Assembly (NCBI GenBank): GCA_029986195.1 | Contig: DALTYF010000089.1 | Coordinates: forward strand, 1 to 5,110 | Length of the DNA stretch: 5,110 nt | Origin: Methanocorpusculum sp. | Lineage (GTDB): Archaea > Halobacteriota > Methanomicrobia > Methanomicrobiales > Methanocorpusculaceae | Reading direction: 5' to 3' | In this document: piece after piece, positions 1 to 5,110 of the stretch | Position numbering within the stretch: the stretch's first letter is position 1 | Layout: every line of letters begins with the position of its first letter | Notes under the pieces: model-generated | Told to the model about the DNA's origin: nothing | The model's database searches: none | Seen by the model: the letters and a program-made list of their open reading frames with translations, nothing else | Translations under genes and position numbers: made by a program

Positions 1-1475
1 GTAACCCCGAACGCCCACATCACCGCGGTGTACAGCAGAATCGTAAACACCGCAACGCCCAGCAGATTCAGCGCCCATCCGGCCTTCACCATGTCCTTCA
101 TCTCCACATACTCCGTACTGTAGGCAATGGCATTCGGCGGCGTTGCGACCGGCAGCATAAACGCAAAACTCGAACAGACCGCAGCAGTCATCATCAGAAT
201 CCACGGATTAATTCCGAGGGATAACCCCGTCACCGCAAGAATCGGCATCATAACCGACGCAATAGCCGTGTTCGACGTAACTTCCGTCAGGAAACAGACC
301 ACCAGCGCAATAATAATTACGAGCAGAATGACCGGCACCCCGTTCAGCACCGTAAAATAATCTACAATCGACTGCGCCAGCCCGCTCTTGATAAACGCGG
401 CGGACAGACACATACCTCCGCCGAACAGAAGCAGAATCCCCCACGGAATCCGCACGGCCCACTGCCAGTTCATCGTAAACTCCTGTTTTCTCCAGTTGAC
501 CGGAAGCAGAAACAGCAGAAGGGCGCCAAAAATTGCAACCGTACAGTCATCAATGCCCGGGAAGATCATCTCAAGACCCGGCAGAGTGAACGTTCCGAAA
601 TCCTTGTTCTTCTCAAAAACCCACAGAAATGCCGTCAGCAGAAACACTGCAAGCGTATTCTTCTCTCCGCGCGACATAGGTCCGAGAGCCGCGACCTCGC
701 TTTTGAGAGCCTCTTTTGCATGATCAAGCGTCTTCGGCATCTTACGGTACGCAACCCGGGTCAGCCATGCCCACGTAAGCGGAATAAAGATCAGCAGCAG
801 CGGAATACCGAACTTCAGCCACGTGAAAAAATCAACCGCCGGTGCATCCGGAAAGATCGTCTGCATCTGGGCAACAAGAATTCCGTTTGCCGGAGTTCCG
901 ATAAGTGTTGCAATTCCGCCGATACTTGCCGCATACGCAACCGCAAGAACAATACACCCGGCAAACGCCTTATGTTCCTGCGTCATGTCCTTATAGATCT
1001 TCGTCGGAAGAACCGTCGCAATGATGGCAATTGCAATCGGCACCATCATCATTGCGGTTGCCGTATTTGACATCCACATGGACAGAAACGCCGTTGCGAT
1101 CATAAACCCGAGAATGAGGCGCCGCGGGCTTGTTCCCGTAAACTCAATGATCTTTAACGCAATCCGTTTATGAAGACCCCAGCGCTGCATCGACATTGCA
1201 ATGATAAAACCGCCGAGAAAGAGGAATATAACCTTGTCCGCGTACGGCGCACACGCTTCTGCGGGACTCAGAATCCCAAGAAGCGGAAACGCAACAATCG
1301 GGATAAGGGCGGTCGCTTCAATGGGGATGGGCTGGGTGATCCAGAAAATAGCCATCAGCACCGTAACGGCCGCAGCATACCGGGCTGCGGTCGGAAGGAC
1401 CTCAGGATCTATCGGGATTAACAACAAGGCAAGAAATGCTGCAATGCCAAGTATTAACCCAATACTCTTGTTCAT
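1..1475 (-). CDS. DASS/SLC13-family sodium-coupled anion symporter, C-terminus cut by window edge
   Basis: A membrane transporter of the divalent anion:Na+ symporter family, which imports dicarboxylates (succinate, malate, citrate-like) or sulfate-type anions using the sodium gradient. The frame is open for 491 codons from the ATG at 1475 to the left edge. Family members are usually about 460-520 residues, so little is missing. The protein is very hydrophobic, with many membrane segments. Both halves carry the internally duplicated family motifs. These are S-N-T at residues 136-138 and 401-403 (the sodium and substrate sites of this fold), T-P-A-N at 194-197 after S-I-G-G (184-187), and T-P-P-N at 445-448 within a near match to the Na/sulfate symporter signature. 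A conserved L-F-L-G-G-F lies at residues 85-90. The start is fixed: an in-frame TAA lies at 1481-1479, two codons upstream. I see no good Shine-Dalgarno, so the mRNA may be leaderless. It is divergent from prf1. Family is secure; the substrate cannot be read from the sequence. Confidence 0.9.
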   Translation of the reverse strand, partial: MNKSIGLILGIAAFLALLLIPIDPEVLPTAARYAAAVTVLMAIFWITQPIPIEATALIPIVAFPLLGILSPAEACAPYADKVIFLFLGGFIIAMSMQRWGLHKRIALKIIEFTGTSPRRLILGFMIATAFLSMWMSNTATAMMMVPIAIAIIATVLPTKIYKDMTQEHKAFAGCIVLAVAYAASIGGIATLIGTPANGILVAQMQTIFPDAPAVDFFTWLKFGIPLLLIFIPLTWAWLTRVAYRKMPKTLDHAKEALKSEVAALGPMSRGEKNTLAVFLLTAFLWVFEKNKDFGTFTLPGLEMIFPGIDDCTVAIFGALLLFLLPVNWRKQEFTMNWQWAVRIPWGILLLFGGGMCLSAAFIKSGLAQSIVDYFTVLNGVPVILLVIIIALVVCFLTEVTSNTAIASVMMPILAVTGLSLGINPWILMMTAAVCSSFAFMLPVATPPNAIAYSTEYVEMKDMVKAGWALNLLGVAVFTILLYTAVMWAFGV

Positions 1476-1614
1476 AACTTACATCTTACGCATGATACAA
1501 ATTTGAGTGTTCCTTTTTGCACCGGTGACTGCTACCTCATCATTAATCAGGTTGTCCGACCAACGGTACACCACATTCTATAAACGAATAAGATTTTGAG
1601 GATTTGCATATACA
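1476..1614. promoter_or_regulatory. Divergent intergenic region between anion transporter and prf1
   Basis: This 139-bp region separates two divergently transcribed genes and must hold both promoters. On the plus side a TATA-like box precedes prf1 (separate entry). On the minus side the best candidate is an AT-rich stretch at about 1494-1503, reading AAATTTGTAT on the minus strand. It lies roughly 20-28 nt before the transporter ATG, which would fit a leaderless transcript, but it is weak. An 8-bp palindrome CACCGGTG lies at 1520-1527 in the middle of the region. I see no open reading frame or RNA gene here. Confidence 0.55.
1577..1584 (+). promoter_or_regulatory. TATA-like box for prf1-argS
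   Basis: TCTATAAA lies about 31-38 nt upstream of the prf1 ATG. With the usual archaeal spacing of about 25 nt from TATA centre to start site, transcription would begin near 1605-1608. That gives a leader of only about 7-10 nt and would leave out the GAGGA at 1598-1602. Translation would then be close to leaderless. The call rests on sequence resemblance and position only. Confidence 0.5.
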
Positions 1615-2901
1615 ATGGCAGAGGAAATACCCCAGGCACAAATTGAAAAGGATGAAGCGCGAAAGCGGTATGAATTCAAAAAGGCGTTGGAAAAGCTGGA
1701 AGAAAAGGAAGGGTCCGGTACCGAGTTAATCTCCCTGTATATCCCGCCGGACAAACAGATCTACGACGTAACCGCCCAGCTGCGCGACGAGTACGGACAG
1801 TGTGCCAACATCAAGAGCAAACAGACGCGGACCAACGTGCAGAGTGCGATCTCCTCCATTCTTGCACGGCTCAAATACTACAAGACGGCTCCGGAAAACG
1901 GTATGGCCGTCTTCTGCGGGGCAATCAATGTCGGCGGAGACAAAACCGATCTTGAATCCATCATCGTCGAACCGCCGGAAACAATCCGCACCTACAGTTA
2001 CCGGTGCAGTTCCAGCTTCGAACTTGAGCCGCTCAAAGCAATGCTTGACGACAAGTTCGTCTATGGTCTGCTGGTCATCGATCGCCGCGAAGCCTACTGG
2101 GGCTTCCTGCGCGGAACGCATATCGAACCGATCAACGGAACCAACTCCACCGTTCCCGGAAAACAGCGGAAAGGTGGTCAGTCAAGTATCCGTTTCGAGC
2201 GTCTCCGGCTGATTGCGATTCATGAGTTCTACAAAAAAGTCGGTGAACGTGCATCCGAGGCGTTCCTGGCCGAGCCGAACTTCTTTGAAAAGTTCAAGGG
2301 TCTCTTAATCGGCGGCCCGATGCCGACCAAAGAGGAGTTCGCCGAAGGAGACTTCCTCCATCACGAAGTGAAGAAACGGATCATCGGTCTCTTTGATGCC
2401 TCCTATACCAACGAGTTCGGTCTTCGTGAACTGGTGGACAATGCCCAGGATGCACTTCGCGGCGTTGGCATCATGGACGAAAAGAAGGAGATGACACGGT
2501 TCTTCAAGGAACTGATCAAGGAAAACGGATGCGCCGCATACGGAGAGGAGAGCGTCCGTGCCAACCTTGAAGCAGGGGCCGTTGACACCCTCCTTCTCTC
2601 GGAAAAGCTGCGGAAGGCCCGACTGACCATTGCATGCGGCAACTGCGGCTATCAGGAAGTAAAGACCATGCAGGTCGAAGCAGGAAAGAAGTTTAAGGAT
2701 CTGCCCTTTGGCCACTGTCCGCAATGCCAGTCTCCGCTCTATCTTACGGACGAGACGGATATCATTGAGGAACTGACCAATCTTGCGGATATGTCCAACA
2801 CCCGCGTTGAGATCATCTCCGATGACTTTGAGGAAGGATCCATGCTTTTCAGTGCGTTCGGCGGGATTGCCGCTGTCCTGCGGTATCCTACGGGGATGTA
2901 A
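1615..2901 (+). CDS. prf1: Archaeal class 1 peptide chain release factor aRF1
   Basis: Recognises all three stop codons in the ribosomal A site and triggers hydrolysis of peptidyl-tRNA in the cytoplasm; in archaea it is delivered by aEF1A. The 428-residue protein has the three-domain eRF1/aRF1 layout. Domain N (about 1-140) has G-T-E at 35-37, the NIKS stop-codon loop at 65-68, and the Y-x-C-x3-F motif at Y129, C131 and F135. Domain M (about 141-275) has the catalytic G-G-Q at 187-189 within a basic loop. Domain C (about 276-428) has a four-cysteine zinc-binding minidomain, C341-x2-C344 and C368-x2-C371, as in many archaeal members. Length is normal and no key residue is missing. The start is decided by an in-frame TGA at 1597-1599 with no other start codon between it and 1615. 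It is the first gene of a two-gene unit with argS. Confidence 0.97.
   Translation: MAEEIPQAQIEKDEARKRYEFKKALEKLEEKEGSGTELISLYIPPDKQIYDVTAQLRDEYGQCANIKSKQTRTNVQSAISSILARLKYYKTAPENGMAVFCGAINVGGDKTDLESIIVEPPETIRTYSYRCSSSFELEPLKAMLDDKFVYGLLVIDRREAYWGFLRGTHIEPINGTNSTVPGKQRKGGQSSIRFERLRLIAIHEFYKKVGERASEAFLAEPNFFEKFKGLLIGGPMPTKEEFAEGDFLHHEVKKRIIGLFDASYTNEFGLRELVDNAQDALRGVGIMDEKKEMTRFFKELIKENGCAAYGEESVRANLEAGAVDTLLLSEKLRKARLTIACGNCGYQEVKTMQVEAGKKFKDLPFGHCPQCQSPLYLTDETDIIEELTNLADMSNTRVEIISDDFEEGSMLFSAFGGIAAVLRYPTGM
2892..2896 (+). promoter_or_regulatory. Shine-Dalgarno for argS inside the end of prf1
   Basis: GGGGA overlaps the last codons of prf1 and ends 10 nt before the argS ATG. It is a reasonable, though not perfect, match to the archaeal anti-Shine-Dalgarno. 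Its position inside the upstream gene supports co-transcription and possibly translational coupling. Confidence 0.5.
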
Positions 2902-2906
2902 CAATC

Positions 2907-4583
2907 ATGTATCGGGAGTATATTCACAAAGTAGAATGTCTTCTCCGTGAAATCACGGGAGAAGATGACGTACTGCTCACAGACGGCGGCGATCACGCTG
3001 ACATTGCATCAACGGTTGCCTTTGCACTGGCGAAAAAGGAACGGAAAAATCCGGCTGCGATTGCAGCAGACATTGTTGCAAAGATCACCGCACATCAGGA
3101 CTCGCAGGGACTGACGGTCTCGGCGGTTGGTCCCTACATCAACTTCGTCTTCAGCGGGGCATACGTCGCGGACTCTGTTCGCGCCGCCCGGCATCCGGAC
3201 TACGGCCAGCTTCCCGCACGAACCGAGCGGGTCATCCTTGAACACACCAGTGCCAACCCGAACGGGCCGCTGCATGTCGGTCACATCAGAAACACCGTTA
3301 TCGGTGATACGCTGGTCCGGGTATTCCGGAAAGCCGGATACCCGGTTGAGGCGCAGTACTATCTGAACGATATGGGGCGTCAGATCGCAATCGTTGCCTG
3401 GGGAGTGAAGCATCTCCACTATGACCGTCTGCCAAACGAAAAGGGCGACGAGTTCATTGTGCGCCACTATGTTGAGGCAAACAAAATCGCCAGGGAAAAA
3501 CCGGAGATTGAGCCTGAGTTTGATGAGATGATGGAAAAGATCGAGGCCGGCGATCCGGAGACGGTCAGGCTCTTCCATGACTCCGTGGACATCTGCGCAG
3601 AAGGCATCAAAGAAACCCTTGCCGCGATGAACGTTCATCACGACCGGTTCGTCCGCGAGACCACCTTCCTCTGGAACGGCGATATGCAGAAGGTTCTCGC
3701 ACGAGTCGAGGCACTTCCCGAAGCGCAGCATGACGGACAGATGATGTATCTCGATCTCTCGGACAAGGGCTTTGGCAACCGCTACGTTCTGCGCAGGAGT
3801 AACGGCACCTCGGTCTATGCGGCACGCGATCTTGCCTTTCATTTATGGAAAAACAGTCAGTGTGACCGGAGCATCGATGTCCTTGGTGCCGATCACAAAC
3901 TGATCGGCGCACAGCTCCAGACGACGCTTGCCATGATCGGTGAGCGCCCGCCGGAGATTGTACACTTCGAGTTTGTCTCCCTGCCGGAAGGATCGATGAC
4001 CACCCGCGGCGGTGTCTTCATCACTGCAGACGAGCTGCTGGCCGTGACCAAGAAGCGTGCCTTAGAGGAGGTCACTGTTCGGCGTTCAGAACTCGGTGAG
4101 GCCGAACGCGAGCGAATTGCATCCGGGGTCGGGGTCGGTGGGGTGCGGTATGACATCGTCAAAGTCTCCGCTGAGAAATCAACGGTCTTTGACTGGAAGG
4201 AAGCCCTTGACTTTGAGCGGCAGAGCGCACCCTACGTCCAGTATGCACACGCCCGTGCCTGTTCCATTCTGGAGAAGGCAAAAGCCGATGGCGGGTTTGC
4301 CGAGAACTACAGTTTCTCCGATCCCTACGAAATTGCCCTGGCAAAACACATTGCACAGTTCCCGTATGTGATCGAAAAGGTCGTGGTAGAACTGCGGCCC
4401 CATCTCCTTGCAACCTATGTCCGTGACCTTGCGGATCTGTTCAACTCCTTCTACCGGTTCGCACCGGTACTGAAGGCCGAAGGCAGTGTCCGTGACGCCC
4501 GGCTCACGCTGGTTGATGCAAGCCGGAACACGCTTGCCGCAGCACTTGACGTACTGGGTATTGAAGCACTGGAGTCAATGTAA
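2907..4583 (+). CDS. argS: Arginyl-tRNA synthetase (class I)
   Basis: Charges tRNA-Arg with arginine using ATP; cytoplasmic, essential. At 558 residues it is a normal ArgRS length. The N-terminal add-on domain (about 1-100) has the family pattern H-A-D (30-32), A-x-A-L-A-K-K (38-44) and a G-P-Y-I-N-F variant of the usual GFIN element at 75-80. The class I catalytic domain carries the HIGH motif as H-V-G-H at 123-126, Y-Y-L-N-D-M-G-R-Q at 151-159, Y-A-A-R-D at 304-308, G-A-D-H at 327-330, and the KMSKS-equivalent loop S-M-T-T-R-G-G at 363-369. The conserved junction Y-V-Q-Y-A-H-A-R (443-450) leads into a helical DALR anticodon-binding domain, ending in the typical L-G-I-E-A-L-E-S-M. The start lies 5 nt after the prf1 stop and matches the expected N-terminus. 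Oddity: no lysine in the KMSKS loop, nor just before HVGH (glycine at 120). Function is nonetheless well supported. Confidence 0.97.
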   Translation: MYREYIHKVECLLREITGEDDVLLTDGGDHADIASTVAFALAKKERKNPAAIAADIVAKITAHQDSQGLTVSAVGPYINFVFSGAYVADSVRAARHPDYGQLPARTERVILEHTSANPNGPLHVGHIRNTVIGDTLVRVFRKAGYPVEAQYYLNDMGRQIAIVAWGVKHLHYDRLPNEKGDEFIVRHYVEANKIAREKPEIEPEFDEMMEKIEAGDPETVRLFHDSVDICAEGIKETLAAMNVHHDRFVRETTFLWNGDMQKVLARVEALPEAQHDGQMMYLDLSDKGFGNRYVLRRSNGTSVYAARDLAFHLWKNSQCDRSIDVLGADHKLIGAQLQTTLAMIGERPPEIVHFEFVSLPEGSMTTRGGVFITADELLAVTKKRALEEVTVRRSELGEAERERIASGVGVGGVRYDIVKVSAEKSTVFDWKEALDFERQSAPYVQYAHARACSILEKAKADGGFAENYSFSDPYEIALAKHIAQFPYVIEKVVVELRPHLLATYVRDLADLFNSFYRFAPVLKAEGSVRDARLTLVDASRNTLAAALDVLGIEALESM

Positions 4584-4629
4584 CCCGATTCCGGACAGAT
4601 CCCTCTCGTGTGTCTGACAAAGGATGGTT

Positions 4630-4662
4630 AATTTCAAAAATACCTGAAATTCCTCTTTTTTT
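4630..4662 (+). terminator. Terminator of the prf1-argS operon
   Basis: A 7-bp inverted repeat, AATTTCA at 4630-4636 and TGAAATT at 4645-4651, encloses an 8-nt loop. It is followed by CCTC and a run of seven T residues at 4656-4662. It begins 47 nt after the argS stop. Archaeal termination depends mainly on the T-tract, so the AT-rich stem may matter little. Placement after the last gene of the operon supports the call. Confidence 0.65.
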
Positions 4663-4813
4663 ATTAAGAATCTCTTACCCTCTGACTATCTCTTTCTCTG
4701 AGAAATTCCTTAATTCGGAAGGACATAACTGCTGCGTGCCTGAATTCCTGTATTTCCACGCGCCGCGCAGTATTTTGCATGCCCTGCAGGTCTGTTGTTT
4801 GATTTATTGGTGT

Positions 4814-4824
4814 AAAATATAAAT
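4814..4824 (+). promoter_or_regulatory. Distal TATA-like box upstream of fdhC
   Basis: AAAATATAAAT resembles an archaeal TATA box and lies about 150 nt before the fdhC start. A start site near 4842-4848 would be expected. It could be a second promoter of fdhC or the promoter of a small transcript, or simply part of an AT-rich spacer. No gene of useful size follows it before fdhC. Confidence 0.35.
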
Positions 4825-4827
4825 CAT

Positions 4828-4848
4828 GTTAATTTAACTTTCCGAAAG
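4828..4848. repeat. Two abutting 11-bp palindromes
   Basis: GTTAA-T-TTAAC at 4828-4838 and CTTTC-C-GAAAG at 4838-4848 are each perfect inverted repeats around one central base, and they share the C at 4838. They lie just downstream of the distal TATA-like box, where archaeal repressors often bind. The second can also fold as a small TCC-GAAA-GGA hairpin. An operator role is inference. Confidence 0.4.
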
Positions 4849-4893
4849 GATCTGCCTGATAATGGCGGGAAATCACCGAATTCAATAGTCGGG

Positions 4894-4902
4894 TTATAAA
4901 TA
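4894..4902 (+). promoter_or_regulatory. TATA box of fdhC
   Basis: TTATAAATA is a close match to the archaeal TATA consensus. Its centre lies about 75 nt before the fdhC ATG, which puts the expected start site near 4921-4926 and gives a leader of about 47-52 nt. That leader would contain the hairpin at 4937-4951 and the Shine-Dalgarno. Confidence 0.7.
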
Positions 4903-4936
4903 TGCCTCCCTCCAATTCCCAATTAACACAACTCTA

Positions 4937-4951
4937 CCCGCCGCTGGCGGG
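4937..4951 (+). promoter_or_regulatory. GC-rich hairpin in the fdhC leader
   Basis: CCCGCC and GGCGGG form a perfect 6-bp, all-GC stem around a 3-nt GCT loop. It ends 8 nt before the GAGGTG Shine-Dalgarno and 21 nt before the ATG, inside the predicted 5' leader. It could stabilise the mRNA or influence ribosome access; a chance GC-rich repeat is also possible. Confidence 0.45.
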
Positions 4952-4959
4952 AGGGATGT

Positions 4960-4965
4960 GAGGTG
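4960..4965 (+). promoter_or_regulatory. Shine-Dalgarno of fdhC
   Basis: GAGGTG is a strong match to the archaeal anti-Shine-Dalgarno, with 7 nt to the ATG at 4973. It decides that start over an in-frame GTG at 4958, which has no suitably spaced site. The purine-rich GGGAGGGA just upstream (4949-4956) could also contribute to ribosome binding. Confidence 0.7.
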
Positions 4966-4972
4966 TGTATTC

Positions 4973-5110
4973 ATGGTAACATTCAGCCCGGCGCAGGTTT
5001 GCGTCAAAGTTGGAACGGCAGGCAAATCCAAATGCAGTCTGCCGGCAGGCAACATGTTTGTCCGTGCCTTCCTCGCGGGTGCCTACATCGCAATGGGTGC
5101 GGCGCTCGCA
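4973..5110 (+). CDS. fdhC: Formate/nitrite transporter family protein (FdhC-like), N-terminal 46 residues
   Basis: The FNT family forms pentameric inner-membrane channels for formate, nitrite or related monovalent anions. In methanogens FdhC supplies formate to formate dehydrogenase. Only the first 46 codons are in the window, and the frame runs open to the right edge. The visible part fits the family start: a short cytoplasmic amphipathic stretch with F-S-P-A-Q-V and V-G-T-A-G-K (residues 4-9 and 13-18), a K-x-x-L-P-x-G-like link (about 20-26), then the first membrane segment with A-F-L-A-G-A-Y-I-A-M-G (about 32-42). The start is supported by GAGGTG 7 nt upstream and a TATA box at a sensible distance. 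It has its own promoter, separate from prf1-argS. Which anion it carries is not shown; formate is the likeliest given the inferred methanogen host. If so, fdhA/fdhB could follow beyond the edge. Confidence 0.8.
   Translation, partial: MVTFSPAQVCVKVGTAGKSKCSLPAGNMFVRAFLAGAYIAMGAALA

Larger units (their letters stand above)
4584..4972. other. Intergenic region between argS and the formate transporter
   Basis: A 389-bp stretch without a convincing gene. From left to right it holds a terminator for prf1-argS and a pyrimidine-rich stretch at about 4651-4700. Three copies of a GAA(A)TTCCT motif follow, at 4646-4654, 4702-4710 and 4742-4749. Next come a distal TATA-like box with two abutting palindromes, a proximal TATA box, and a GC-rich hairpin with the fdhC Shine-Dalgarno. 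Between about 4750 and 4810 I see nothing recognisable. An open frame at 4610-4822 encodes 70 residues but runs through the terminator and lacks a ribosome-binding site, so I do not call it. Confidence 0.7.

Noticed and set aside
388..1070. Plus-strand open frames at 388-723 and 720-1070
   Set aside because: They are antisense to the anion transporter, whose minus-strand frame is open over the whole stretch and has clear family motifs. Their predicted proteins are rich in Arg, Asn and Cys without recognisable domains.
1551..1564. GTTG...CAAC inverted repeat in the divergent promoter region
   Set aside because: Only 4 bp of stem with a 6-nt loop, too short to separate from chance.
2305..2904. 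199-codon minus-strand open frame opposite prf1
   Set aside because: It is antisense to the conserved M and C domains of aRF1, and no family features are seen.
3009..3842. 277-codon minus-strand open frame opposite argS
   Set aside because: It is a long shadow frame from codon bias in argS. It shows no domain, no ribosome-binding site, and the argS frame explains the stretch fully.
4610..4822. 70-codon open frame in the argS-fdhC spacer
   Set aside because: It runs through the terminator T-tract, has no Shine-Dalgarno, its composition matches AT-rich intergenic DNA, and it resembles no family I know.
1..5110. Search by eye for CRISPR repeats, tRNA genes, insertion sequence ends or phage genes
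   Set aside because: No regularly spaced repeats, no tRNA cloverleaf signature, no terminal inverted repeats with a transposase and no phage-like proteins were found.

Overview
This window comes from an archaeal chromosome. The clearest evidence is a complete archaeal/eukaryotic-type class 1 release factor (aRF1, with NIKS and GGQ motifs). It is supported by TATA-like boxes upstream of genes, a T-rich terminator, and GAGG-type Shine-Dalgarno sequences. The start of a formate/nitrite-family transporter of the kind found in formate-using methanogens, plus the moderate base composition and non-acidic proteins, suggests a hydrogenotrophic methanogen. Methanomicrobiales, for example a Methanocorpusculum-like organism, would fit. 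That placement is inference from family resemblance, not from a search.

Layout. (1) Positions 1-1475, minus strand: nearly all of a DASS/SLC13-type sodium-coupled anion symporter, 491 codons, cut by the left edge. (2) Positions 1476-1614: a 139-bp divergent intergenic region with a TATA-like box for the rightward operon. (3) Positions 1615-2901 and 2907-4583, plus strand: prf1 (aRF1) and argS (arginyl-tRNA synthetase), separated by 5 nt and very probably one translation operon. (4) Positions 4584-4972: a 389-bp intergenic region. It holds a terminator for the operon, a pyrimidine-rich stretch with a short repeated motif, a distal TATA-like box followed by two abutting palindromes, a strong proximal TATA box, a GC-rich hairpin and a good Shine-Dalgarno. 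(5) Positions 4973-5110, plus strand: the first 46 codons of an FdhC-like formate transporter, cut by the right edge.

How they fit together. The central operon is housekeeping translation: aRF1 releases the finished peptide at stop codons, and ArgRS charges tRNA-Arg. The flanking genes are membrane transport: uptake of organic or inorganic anions (left) and of formate (right). I see no mobile element, CRISPR array, tRNA, rRNA or defence system, and no clear sign of a new biological system. The parts most worth a second look are the layered promoter and leader upstream of the formate transporter, and the lysine-free KMSKS-equivalent loop of ArgRS.
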